From contig JAUCBJ010007426.1 of the NCBI GenBank assembly GCA_032718475.1, forward strand, positions 62,001 to 126,000: a DNA stretch of 64,000 nt, written 5' to 3'. The position numbers and the translations under genes are program-made. Position 1 is the first letter of the stretch. Each line of letters opens with the position of its first letter. The notes beneath the pieces were generated by a model. It saw only the letters and a list, made by a program, of their open reading frames with translations, did not search any database and was not told where the DNA came from. Origin of the DNA: Nemertoderma westbladi (taxonomy: Eukaryota > Xenacoelomorpha > Nemertodermatida > Nemertodermatidae). Of this stretch, positions 1-10,017 are shown piece by piece.

Positions 1-620
1 TGCTGTGGACTTTTTACTTCATAACAAATATCAATTTTATTTGATTAAAGAAAATGAATGAATGGATACTAATGTTGTAAAGCCTAGACCCAGTGTCGGA
101 GAATCAATTACATTATCACAATAGAAGTATCAATTCGATAATGCGTCAAAGTAACAAATAGTGTGAAACCAAAATCCAATAAGTGAAGCAGTATATTATC
201 AGTCAGTACGTGGCTACAATGGGTCGTCATTATGACGATCTAAGGACATAGGTAGATCACAGACACAGTCAACCACAATTTTGAATAATATTGGCGCAAG
301 TGTATCACCCTGGATGACTTCCCATAAAACTTCTAATTGATCTGTATCACCGTCGACAAAATGTCGTCGAACCATCGTATAGTGATCTTTTATTGATACA
401 AACCAGGTTCGAAATGATTGAGATTTAATGGGAATTTGAATGGTTCGAAAATCACTCTCCATATAAAGAAAGGTTAAATAAAAAAATACTGAAATAAATC
501 ACATCAGCGACTTGTGACACGTCAGATCTACTAGCCAATCGCAGCCGATTTTCAAAATTATGTTCGCTCGCTTACTTAAACCCGCCATTTCGACATTTTC
601 TTCATGTTTTTACATTAATA
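1..620. other. Flanking DNA left of Element 1
   Basis: AT-rich DNA with no intact gene. It contains the LINE reverse-transcriptase scrap described separately at 214-462. A GAATGAATGG-like stretch near 53-65 resembles the simple-repeat tail of a non-LTR element, but I cannot define its borders. Confidence 0.5.
214..462 (-). pseudogene. LINE (non-LTR) reverse transcriptase fragment
   Basis: The minus strand encodes 82 residues including VIQGDTLAPILFKIVVDCV. This matches the conserved G-x-x-Q-G-D-x-L-A-P-x-L-F block of non-LTR retrotransposon reverse transcriptases, the finger/palm region before the catalytic YxDD. Only this block is present. No YxDD, endonuclease or zinc-binding C-terminus is visible nearby, so it is a dead fragment. 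The clade cannot be assigned from so short a piece. Confidence 0.65.
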
Positions 621-625
621 CACAC
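621..625. repeat. Target-site duplication of Element 1, left copy (CACAC)
   Basis: CACAC directly precedes the 5' LTR and recurs at 17881-17885 directly after the 3' LTR. Five bases is a usual duplication length for BEL/Pao integrases, and the match fixes both ends of Element 1. Confidence 0.9.
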
Positions 626-1778
626 TGTAAAAGCTTCTGTGGGATATAACTGGCCCTTTTGCTTCGCAATCCAGTTTCCCCCCTAGGCGCTGGAATACTC
701 TAAAAGGCTCTATAACTATATATATATTCCCCTCGCCCGCAAGGTACCGTTATAGGTGTTTTAACGGACATAAAAGTCATTCTGCTATATACGTGTTTTG
801 GCGGACATGGTAAGGCAAAAAACCTGCAATGCACCAAATACCTTTCACAGCTTAGCCGTGATGATTCATATTACGACATCTAACAGCTGGTTGCTGACAT
901 GGAAACAGCCATTGGCCACATGGTTCTTTGTTTAGCTTAAGCCAATCAGAGCGATTTTTTCTGTCGATGTGGAGCTTTTCGGCCGATCATACTAGAAATT
1001 ATAGAGCGTATAACTGTTATCAACTCACATATCTTATCTAATCATAACAACTGATCGCAATTCAGTTTTACATTATCGGTTCAATATACATTATTATACT
1101 GCTGTTTACTATTGTTTGGTTGAATATTATTTGGAGAACATTTATAAAGAACCCAAATTTCCCAATTTTCTTGATACACTACAGGTTAGAGAGGCGGGTT
1201 ATATATAGCGATTGCGATTTATATTATTGTGTATGTAGTGAATTTAATGCTATTTGATAAGCACTACATTGGTCCGTTGCTGTTCTCTTTATATATGATA
1301 AAAATCATTGACGGTCGGCAAATTAGTGAGCAGTATTGTATGTTACCGGTAGTGTGCATGATTGTGACTGATAACTAAGCATTTCCTAAAGAATGCGCCT
1401 CATACGTGAATCATAAGCCTTACCGACTTACCATTGTGATTAGTATAAGTCATATCTCTGTTTACCTAAATAGAGCGCCACGTCCTAAAGGAACTGTTAA
1501 TATTTCCCGAAAGTGAATAATATTAGTCAGAAATTAATTATTAACGATCAATCGAATAATACAGTACAGTAAGCTTACACTGCAATAATAATCTAAGCCC
1601 TCAGAATCCAGTCTCCCGGGAATATCCAGCGGGTGAATGGACGCGCACTAGGCTGGCTTCTGCTAATGTTGTGTTTATTGGTATTAAATATTTGTTATCT
1701 TCTAAAGTCTATTTATAAACCAAAAGACATATAAATTTTGGCAGGTTAAACTGCTAAAGGTCTTCAAAAGCGCGTACA
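626..1778 (+). repeat. Element 1 5' LTR
   Basis: It begins TGTAAAAGCTTC and ends GCGCGTACA. It is the same length as the 3' LTR at 16728-17880. A TATA-like run, TTTATATATG, lies near 1290. The site ATAACTGTTAT at 1010-1020 is the exact reverse complement of the 11 bases that follow the LTR (1779-1789). If the transcript began at 1010, U3 would be about 384 bp. Confidence 0.95.
1010..1020 (+). promoter_or_regulatory. Candidate self-primer site inside the 5' LTR
   Basis: ATAACTGTTAT pairs perfectly with ATAACAGTTAT at 1779-1789, and the match does not extend past 11 bases on either side. In Tf1-type self-priming the first 11 bases of the RNA anneal to the site next to the LTR and are cleaved to prime minus-strand DNA. 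The primer's 3' end would abut the LTR end, as required. That the RNA starts at 1010 is inferred. Confidence 0.6.
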
Positions 1779-1789
1779 ATAACAGTTAT
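1779..1789 (+). promoter_or_regulatory. Putative primer-binding site (self-complementary to the LTR)
   Basis: These are the first 11 bases after the 5' LTR. A tRNA-primed element should show TGG plus tRNA complement here, but this reads ATAACAGTTAT. It is complementary to 1010-1020. The equivalent sites in Elements 2, 3 and 4 have other sequences but pair with their own LTRs in the same way. Confidence 0.65.
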
Positions 1790-1792
1790 TGA

Positions 1793-1815
1793 CTTTATTG
1801 CAGTAAGCAATAAAG
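1793..1815 (+). other. Conserved stem-loop just after the primer-binding site
   Basis: CTTTATTGC and GCAATAAAG form a 9-bp stem with loop AGTAA. Element 2 has the identical stem (40571-40593, minus). Element 4 has an 8-bp version (51747-51767) that lost one pair from both arms, so the pairing is retained. The role may be priming, dimerisation or packaging; this is inference. Confidence 0.6.
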
Positions 1816-1842
1816 TTGAAAGTACCGGTCGACCGGTAAACC

Positions 1843-1956
1843 TGAACCGGTACTTCTGTAGGTCAGTAGGCCCAACTGCCAGAACCGGTACTGCTGTAGG
1901 TCCGTAGGTCCAACTGCCAGAACCGGTACTTCTGTAGGTCCGTAGGCCCAACTGTC
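1843..1956 (+). repeat. Three tandem 38-bp repeats with ACCGGT
   Basis: Three copies of a 38-bp unit beginning with a GAACCGGTAC-type motif lie in the leader at 1843, 1881 and 1919. Related repeats occur in the leader of Element 2 (about 40420-40545). Element 4 keeps fewer copies (about 51787-51835). Confidence 0.75.
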
Positions 1957-2200
1957 CTAACCGGTACTTCCAGTATAAGTACATTAGTATTATTCGATTT
2001 TGATTATTGTATACCGGTAGGTCTCGATATTAAATCGGGGACGCCTGGTTTTTATTGGGATTTTACTTAGGTCTATTTCTGTCAGTTTTATTTCCTAGTA
2101 AGTTAATATTGAGCTGAAGACGTGTAAGTCTGCTCAGATTGTTCAGATAACTGTAGGCCAGACTGTTGTCGGATTGTTGTTGAGTTTGGAGAGATTGCGG

Positions 2201-2776
2201 CGTGTGTAGAGTTTGTCCGATAGAGTGCCAGTTAGTAAGTTGGGGCAGCCATAGCTGTAAGGTCAATCCCCTCTTAAAGAATAAGTCGTACTACCGTGTT
2301 AGAACGCATACTAACTAACCATTTTGGAATCTGCACATACTGTAGTTTATTTAGGCTTGACAGTATTCTGCCAGCGTTTTGGCCTGTGTTTGTTTGTGTG
2401 GTCTGTTCAGGTACCGTAATAGTTATTACTCAGATACTTTGTAGGCTGGATTGTTGTCTAGCTATTATTAGGTCTGAAGAGATTGCTGCGTGTGTAGAGT
2501 TTGTCTGATAAAGTGCCAGTTAGTAAGTTGGGGCAGCCATAGCTGTAAGGTCAATCCCCTCTTAAAGAATAAGTCGTACTACCGTGTTAGAACGCATACT
2601 AACTAACAATTTTGGAATCTGCACATACAGTAGTTTATTTAGGCTTGGTGGTAGTCTGCCAGCGTTTGGTTTGTATTTTGTTTGAGTATTCTGTACGGGT
2701 AGCGTAATATTTATTATTCAGAGTTTATGCGATTATTCGCAACATTCATGTCCCCAAGTTTATTCCTACAGTAATT
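2201..2776 (+). repeat. Direct duplication of about 288 bp in the leader
   Basis: Two copies with a 288-bp period, starting at 2201 and 2489, share a nearly identical core (about 2235-2316 and 2524-2607). The core ends with GTTAG/CTAAC, which can pair around the loop AACGCATA. The same duplication occurs in Element 4 (52064 and 52352) and Element 2 (plus positions 39781 and 40068). Short ORFs over it are not conserved coding regions. A packaging or dimerisation role is a guess. Confidence 0.7.
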
Positions 2777-3659
2777 GTGTTTGTTATACATACCGTTATA
2801 GTTAAATTAACCCCGGTACTACACGGGCTGCTTGGCGTAGGAAAAGACTGGTGACTTTGTGCTCTGGTCACTCCAGCAGATGCCGTGGTTCTTTTAACTG
2901 TTCAAGTATATTTAACTACTGATTATTTGTTGTACCAGTACTTGTACCTAATTTAGGGTTTAGTGTACAGTGCTTCCCGAGGTAATTAGTGTGTAGGCAG
3001 TATATTTGTGTTGTAAAGTGGTTAATAGGCACGCTGGATCTGGTAGTCCGCGGTAATTAACTTCTAGGTAGGAACACTCCGTGATACATAACGTAGTACC
3101 TATAGCGATACGGTTATAGGTCGTCAGGCGGTGGTATTTTCCTATCTGGACAGTGCAATATATTTACTACTACTTATTATTTCAAATACCGTAGTACCCT
3201 GTCCGTTGTAATAACCAGAATTCTAACCCTTTGTTAGGCTGGTTTGTAGACTTCCTGTAAAATTACCCTAAAATTTCGTACATAATATTTTTGTTGTGTT
3301 TAATTAGAGAATTAATCTCACCCGTATCGTAATTTGTAGTATTAAGTAACTTAGGTAAATTAGAATTATCTGTTTTAGTGTCAAATAAATAGCACTTCAC
3401 TGAGAGCGCACAGCTTCTGTGTAGTGACTCCCCCAGAAATAATAATATTTATTTCAAATATTGACAAAACCCTTTTAAACGGGTATATATCTATTATAAA
3501 TCAACTCAAACGATTTATAAATAGTAGGCCTGCCATACAACAACTAGGTCTCAATATCAGTCAGTTGGACTACTGCTTAAATAACGGTAATAAAGTAAGT
3601 TAAAGTAACCAAGTAACCCTAAAAATATTCAGAAATTCAATTATTCTCAAATAATTGAC

Positions 3660-3915
3660 ATACCGGTATTTACCATAGGCTTATTATATTTATCTCTATA
3701 AATTTGTGCTGAAATCATACCGGTACTCTGTAATTAATTCTAGTTCATAATTATACTTATATATACTATCAGTGTAAGCTGTATACCGGTATTCACGATA
3801 GGCCTATTATATATTTATATATATTTGTGCTAAAATTATATACCAGTACTCTGTGACAAACCTAGTTTACAATACTTATATATACTATAAGTGTATACCG
3901 GTATTCTAATATACT
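3660..3915 (+). repeat. Diverged tandem repeat with palindromic TACCGGTA
   Basis: Units of about 112-123 bp start with ATACCGGTAT at 3660, 3783 and 3895. A second ACCGGTA-type motif lies within the unit and very AT-rich DNA lies between. The arrangement recurs upstream of gag in Elements 2 (about 38510-38760) and 4 (about 53515-53765). Confidence 0.65.
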
Positions 3916-4012
3916 GCAATAAATTACCGGTACTAGGCCAACGGTCATACTGAATTACTAGACTTGCTTTAACTGTAACTATAGCAGTAAGCATTCAACT
4001 GTATAGCTAAAC

Positions 4013-7000
4013 ATGTCTGACACTCAGCAAAACCTGTCAGACAGTCTAATCGATACAACCATCTGTGACACAGATAGGAGTGTGGAGCGATTAAGAAAGG
4101 AGTTCAGCTCACCTCCTACTGAAAGAAAGGTCATCCCTCCAGTAGAAGTATCAGACCCTAAGCTAATCCAACACCGTAGGTCTATCATCGGCACTAGGGC
4201 CCAAGTCAAACGGAACCAGGAAGCAGCTGTCCCACAGCAGCAACAGCCTAGTCAAGAAACTTGTTCCCAGCGATCCGATAGCTCCAGTAATTCGGATACT
4301 GTCGAGCTGACCCCCGAACGCGGATTGCAGATGGCGGCTAAAGCCTACTCGGACCCCCTTCTCACCCTTCCTGCCGCAGTGCTAACTACTATATTGATTG
4401 CGGTGGAGGAACATCAAGCCGATTGGGCGAGAAATAAGCGAGCGACCCAAGATAATTATGCGGGATACGCCATGGAAGAATTGATGTCTATTGTCGAGTC
4501 ACAATGGAACTTTCCCGGACCCGGACTCCCGTTAGATCTGTCCGAGGCTACTTGGGAAGATATACACAGGATGGGAGTGGCTAAAGATACGATGGATCCA
4601 GCTATTTGGAAGAGGTCGGCAGCAGGATATGTGCAGGGATTCTTCGGCTCCTTAGAGCGATTAGAAGAACAACTGTTTCGACAACCCCAAGGACCTCAAG
4701 AGCAGGAAGAACTGCTATATCAAGTACGCGAAAGAACCCTACGCATTCGAATAATCCTATCAGCTTTTGAGGAAACTTCCAAAAGAAGACAGGACACGTC
4801 GCTGCAGGTTGCTGTCAAAACTTGGTTCCAGCGGGTAGGTCTCAAAGTACAAAAAACAGACCAGTGGAAATCCCAGTTGTCTGAGAGACTAACCTATGAC
4901 GAACCAACCGATGTCACCCTTCCTCAAGTGGAAGGCGAAGAGACCGCAGAGAGACCACGAACGAGAGATGCCATCGACATATATCTGTCCGACTATCAGC
5001 GATTCCTAGGAGACGAAGAGTTGAGGAGACGGCTGTCTGGACTTTCCCCTAATAGTGAAGGAACCCAGCGTGTGTTAGACTCAATCGATGCTGAAATGTT
5101 AGCTGCTAACCAAGCTGAGTTTGATGAAAAACTCCGCCTCACTAGAGTCCAAGAAGAACTAGTAAAGAAAAAACGGATAGAGGACCGAAAGGCAGCTGCA
5201 GTAACAGCGGCAATGGCAGAAGTAGAAGCAGAAAGAAAGGCAGCGGCGGTAGAAGCAGAAGCAGAAAGAAAAGTAACAGCGGCAATGGCAGAAGTAGAAG
5301 CAGAAAGAAAGGCAGCGGCGGCAGAAGCAGAAGCAGAAAGAAAAGCAGCAAAGGCAGTAGCAGAAGCAGAACGGAGAGCGTCTGAGGAGACCACACAACT
5401 GGAGTTGGAAAATCTTCAAGAGACGCAAGACAACATAAATAAACAGTTAACTGCTAGTCACATGCAGATGATGAGAAGATCTACTCCCAAACGCCAGGGA
5501 TACACCTCATCAGAGGAAAGCGAAACCACCGATCCTGAAGGCGGAGGAAATAGATCTCGTCTAAGCAGGCGTAGAAAAACATCTCACCGTCACAAATTGC
5601 CTGATTTGCCCCCAGCGGTTAGAAGACAACTAGCTAGCCCAGACTTAGGTAGTATAGAACCTACAGACCAAATTATTAAGGTCAAAAGACTCCCTACAAT
5701 AGTTGATGAGCCTGAAATAATTGGGCCTGTCGTTCCCAAAGCCACTACTGTGCTAGAGACCCCTGTACTTCCAGAGCTTAACTCTAAATTCCCTTTACAC
5801 AGTACTACACTGCCTGTACCCGGTAGAACAGTCCATGAGAATATCCCTGTCCTGGAAGCTGAGAGAGAAATCAAAGATTTGTCTCCCGTCGTCCCACGTC
5901 AGCCCGCTACAATGTTGGCGACTCCCGCTTCGGCGGTCGAGTGGGTAGAGGAGGGACGGCGGGGGATGAATCTCCTGCTCGGACAGATGCAGGAGACTGT
6001 CTACCAACTTAAGGGAACAGTAAGGGAAGGTAGGGCAGAATTGCAAGAAGTGCAGCAAAGTATCGCGCTGGAACGCGACAAATTAGTCAATATACAAAAG
6101 GGTATACCAATACCCCCAGTAACATTGTGTCAACCTGTTAGGTCTGAAGTATTACATGCGCAAGGTGTGGAGCCTACACGCATCTATACTGCTAGTGAAG
6201 TAGAAACTCCTATAGCAAACCCTATTAAGGGTGATTATAAACCTGTTGTTAATGATATTCCCTATAGACCCGATAATGATCCGAGAAATTTATATACCGA
6301 TAATTCGATATTAAATAACACGATGGCCCAAGAAAGCTTTACGCGTCAGATGGCTAGAACAGAAGCCCGCCAAGCGGTCAAAGTGGGAGAGATCGTCAAA
6401 TTCAATGGAGATGAGATGAAATGGTTACCTTTCAACGAATATTACAAAGACAGTATACAGAACTCTGTGCTATCTAACGGAGAGAAACTTAGGTTCCTCA
6501 TCAAGTGTTTGGAAGGACCTCCCAAGTTAATGGCGTTAAAGTTTATTGGACATCCAGAAGGATTAAGACAAGTATGGGATACATTAAACATCAGGTATGG
6601 TAACAAGGATAACATAGCTAAGTATTTGTATGCAAAATTAGTAGCCCCCCGACACTTCCTTAGTAGCGGGATTATAGAGTTTTCCGATGAAATTCAGGAG
6701 ATCTGTAGACAATTGGACTGGTTAGGTAAGTCTCATGAACATCAGAGTTCCATGGTTATTGGAGCAGTAGTCTCTACTTTACCCAAGGGTGGAGTATGTA
6801 CACGTTGGGACAACAAAGTGTTGTACATGAATGAACAACAACGACGAAGCCCTACCATGACTGATCTCATGTCCTTCTTAGATGGTGAAGTAAAACTACA
6901 ACTCATCAAGCAGTCCAGAGAGAAAACATCGGAAAATAAGGTAAGTGAGAAACCCGCTTCTAGGAGAAGAGTAACACCGGTGTGTTACACTGACGACGGC

Positions 7001-7513
7001 GAAAGCCAAGCTTTTCAAGAAGAGGACAGCGGGAAAGACACTGAGAGATCTTACTACGTTGAAAAAACCTCAAAAGATGTAAGTAAATACAAGGCTCGAA
7101 ACAACGATAGGAGAGAACAGGTTGCCAAGACCCCTCCTCAGTCTCCTAACAGAATGCACCGAAGAAAACCCGAAGAAAAAACGAGAGTGCATCAAGTTAC
7201 CCAAGGTAAAGTGAGTAACATAAAACCTAACTGTGCGCTGTGCGACGGGACCCACCGTTTGAGTGCGTGTGCTGAATTTCTAAAGAAATCCCTTGTAGAC
7301 AGACGTGCAGTCGTGTGGGACAAGCGGTTATGCTATAATTGCCTCAGACCAGGACACCAACGGCGAACCTGTTACTCCGACATAAAGTGTGCAAAGTGTG
7401 GCGCGAAACATCACATCTTGTTACACAGTGAGTTCGAACGAGACAAACTGAGTCAGGTAAGTGAGCCCGAACTACATGTCCAATTCAGTGATGTAAACGA
7501 CACTGAACATTGA
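4013..7513 (+). CDS. gag: Element 1 Gag (1166 aa), truncated at the gag/pol junction
   Basis: Structural protein that would assemble the virus-like particle. The N-terminal third is polar. Residues about 380-480 are an Ala/Glu/Lys/Arg-rich coiled coil built from imperfect repeats of the EAERKAA type. Residues about 795-930 resemble the retropepsin-linked capsid region found in BEL/Pao Gag. Zinc-binding motifs follow: CALCDGTHRLSAC near 1073, then a CCHC knuckle CYNCLRPGHQRRTC near 1107 and CAKCGAKHH. The ATG starts an MSDTQQNL-type N-terminus shared by all three related elements. Here the frame ends with VNDTEH and a stop. In Elements 2 and 4 the same point reads through about 50 residues into protease, so a deletion of that linker, with frameshift, has separated gag from pol. 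Confidence 0.9.
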   Translation: MSDTQQNLSDSLIDTTICDTDRSVERLRKEFSSPPTERKVIPPVEVSDPKLIQHRRSIIGTRAQVKRNQEAAVPQQQQPSQETCSQRSDSSSNSDTVELTPERGLQMAAKAYSDPLLTLPAAVLTTILIAVEEHQADWARNKRATQDNYAGYAMEELMSIVESQWNFPGPGLPLDLSEATWEDIHRMGVAKDTMDPAIWKRSAAGYVQGFFGSLERLEEQLFRQPQGPQEQEELLYQVRERTLRIRIILSAFEETSKRRQDTSLQVAVKTWFQRVGLKVQKTDQWKSQLSERLTYDEPTDVTLPQVEGEETAERPRTRDAIDIYLSDYQRFLGDEELRRRLSGLSPNSEGTQRVLDSIDAEMLAANQAEFDEKLRLTRVQEELVKKKRIEDRKAAAVTAAMAEVEAERKAAAVEAEAERKVTAAMAEVEAERKAAAAEAEAERKAAKAVAEAERRASEETTQLELENLQETQDNINKQLTASHMQMMRRSTPKRQGYTSSEESETTDPEGGGNRSRLSRRRKTSHRHKLPDLPPAVRRQLASPDLGSIEPTDQIIKVKRLPTIVDEPEIIGPVVPKATTVLETPVLPELNSKFPLHSTTLPVPGRTVHENIPVLEAEREIKDLSPVVPRQPATMLATPASAVEWVEEGRRGMNLLLGQMQETVYQLKGTVREGRAELQEVQQSIALERDKLVNIQKGIPIPPVTLCQPVRSEVLHAQGVEPTRIYTASEVETPIANPIKGDYKPVVNDIPYRPDNDPRNLYTDNSILNNTMAQESFTRQMARTEARQAVKVGEIVKFNGDEMKWLPFNEYYKDSIQNSVLSNGEKLRFLIKCLEGPPKLMALKFIGHPEGLRQVWDTLNIRYGNKDNIAKYLYAKLVAPRHFLSSGIIEFSDEIQEICRQLDWLGKSHEHQSSMVIGAVVSTLPKGGVCTRWDNKVLYMNEQQRRSPTMTDLMSFLDGEVKLQLIKQSREKTSENKVSEKPASRRRVTPVCYTDDGESQAFQEEDSGKDTERSYYVEKTSKDVSKYKARNNDRREQVAKTPPQSPNRMHRRKPEEKTRVHQVTQGKVSNIKPNCALCDGTHRLSACAEFLKKSLVDRRAVVWDKRLCYNCLRPGHQRRTCYSDIKCAKCGAKHHILLHSEFERDKLSQVSEPELHVQFSDVNDTEH

Positions 7514-10017
7514 ACACTGAACCAACTTCCAACGTAGGAATCAGAGAATTTCCTGTAGTGCAGGTAAGAGTTCACGGTCTTAACAAAAGTTACATAGTGA
7601 ACGCCCTCCTTGACTCCGGCAGCACAGGAACATTCATCGATCAAGAACTAGCCGAAGATATCTTTGCTGGACAACCCAAGTTCCGGACTAAATTGAATAT
7701 GTCAGGAATTATGCAGGTTTGGAAATCTACCCTAACGGCAGATTACTATGTAGGTGTGTTGTCCACCCCCCAGGATAAGTTAGGAGCACAAGGTATAAGG
7801 TCGGTAAAAATGGTGGCTATAAAGAACTTCGCCACTACTCAAGCAGACCTTTATAATTGGGACGAGGATGAGAGCATCCAACATCTTAAGATACCTCGAT
7901 TCCAGACAGATTATCCTGGAGTGCAAATACTCATCGGCCAAAATGCGCACGAGGCGCTCGAAACATTAGAGAAACGGCCTGCTCAACCGCAGCCACTGCA
8001 AACCTATGCGGTAAGAACTAGAGTAGGTTGGTACTTTACTGGCCCTTCCCGCAGGACTCTCGAAGAGAGAAGGCCACAAGAACGAGTATACCAGGTGAGT
8101 GATTGGAGCGAGGAGAGCAGTGAGGTTGATGAACTAACTGAGGGAACACCATACTCCTCAGATAATGACGACATCTACCAACTCTTCGATGAAGAGAACA
8201 CAATCGACCTACTTACAGAAAACCAAACTTGGAAAAATCAGGTGAACCTATGTCAACTGATTCGCCCATCGGAACCCATCGCTTACAATGACGAACTAAA
8301 CGATGAGATAGAACGCTACAACGCTAGAACTCGGGACGAACTAGCCGTACGATTCTTTACTCAGGAACTGGTAGAGCCCAATTCATATGATAAGGCTCTA
8401 TCGATAGAAGAAGAAAGAGCCAAGCAAATCCAGGAAACAACTACACGTTTTTTAAAAGACCAAGGTAGGTATGAAATCGGCCTACCATTTCGAAAACGAG
8501 AACCTAGATTTATAAATAACAGACCCTTGGCAGAGAAAAGAATCGCTCAATTACATCGACGACTTACAGCTAATGCTGCAGCGAAAGAAATGTACCAAAC
8601 TCAGCTGAAGAAATTTATAACAAAGGGATACGCGGAGCGAGTACCGGAAGGAACACCAGTGACCGAGAGAACGTATTACTTAACACATCATTACGTTCCC
8701 AAACCCGGTAAACCCCATGAAGTACGAGTCGTATTCGATGGCTCTGCTCTATATATGGGCCAATCCCTCAATTCCGAGTTGTTACCAGGACCCAACTTAC
8801 TCCAATCTTTGTTGGGAATACTTTTGAGATTAAGACAATATTCCATCGCGTTCGCCTCCGATATAGAAGGAATGTTCTTACAAGTCAAGGCGCTGGATAG
8901 AGATAGAGACAGCCTGAGATTTCTGTGGTGGCCTGAAGGAGACCTCAATCAGAAACCGGTAGAATATTGGATGACCATCCAGGCTTTTGGAATCATATCA
9001 AGCCCTTCCAACGCCTGCTCCGTGGTGCGAACCACTGCGAATGACAACCGAGACTCCTTCTCAAAAGAAGTGATAGACAATATAAAACGCAATATATACA
9101 TGGACGACAATTTAAGGTCCCTTCCATCAGTAGAAGAAGCCAAAGCTGTCGCGAAAGGAACGGTAGAGTGTTTGAAGAGAGGTGGATTTCGACTGACGAA
9201 ATTCACTAGCAACTCCCGTGAGTTTCTGGAAGCCATACCGGTAGAAGACCGAGGAACGAAAGACCTAGACTTAATAAAGGACGATCTTCCTGAAACCAAG
9301 ACGCTAGGCTTGAAGTGGGACACTGAAAGAGACATCCTGTTTTTTCAGTTAAAACAGCGAGATAATCCAGTTCGGACCAAACGGATTTGTTTAAGCATCC
9401 TGAGCACTTATTTCGACCCATTGGGATTTATTAGCCCAGTTATATTGATTGCTCGGAGTTTAGTACAACAAATGTGGCTTGAAAACCACTCATGGGACGA
9501 TCCGCTTAAGGGAGAATTGTTAAAGACATGGATGAAATGGGAAGATTCTCTACCTGCCATCGAGAACTTTATAATTTCCCGTGCATATTTTGGCCATGTT
9601 CTTCCTACGTATTCCTATCAACTCCATGTGTTTGGAGATGCCAGCGACATGGGAATAGGTATAGTAGCATATCTGCGAGTCGAAACTCCGGATGGGATCA
9701 AAGTCGCCTTGGTTACCTCTAAGGCATTGATTAACAACAAGTTAAAGGTTCCTCGAGCGGAGTTAAAGGCAGCTTTATACGCTACAGCCATCGGCCGGAA
9801 CGTAACGGAACAAATCGACTATCCGCTGGAGAAAACGGTTTATTGGACCGACGCTTTACTCGTGTTGGAGTATCTAACCAATGAAGTCTGTCAGTTCAGC
9901 GTTTTAGTTACTAACCGAGTAGCTATTATTCTTAGTCGCACAAAGATAGATCAATGGAGACATTGCCCTGGTACGATTAATCCAGCCGATATCGCCTCCA
10001 GGGGAACAACTCCATAG
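7510..10017 (+). pseudogene. pol: Element 1 Pol, first part: protease, RT, RNase H; ends at a nonsense codon
   Basis: The 835-codon frame overlaps the end of gag by four bases. An aspartic protease active site, LLDSGSTGTFID, lies at residues about 33-45. The reverse transcriptase includes VVFDGSALYMGQSLN near 405 and the catalytic IYMDD box near 530. RNase H follows with VFGDASDMG near 707 and HCPGTINPADIASRG near 820. The stop TAG at 10015-10017 stands where Element 2 has AAG (lysine). The same frame continues without a break to integrase, so this is a single nonsense mutation. The upstream deletion means no Gag-Pol fusion can be made from this copy. Confidence 0.92.

Noticed and set aside
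1779-1800. Conventional tRNA primer-binding site
   Set aside because: No TGG start or recognisable tRNA 3' complement next to any of the four 5' LTRs. I could not compare with the host tRNA set.
1754-1984. 76-codon minus-strand ORF
   Set aside because: It is a reading of the 38-bp tandem repeats in the leader; no conservation in frame across elements.
4996-5428. Leucine-, serine- or phenylalanine-rich ORFs on the minus strand
   Set aside because: Antisense readings of the Ala/Glu/Lys coiled-coil repeats of gag; the same artefact occurs in Elements 2 and 4.
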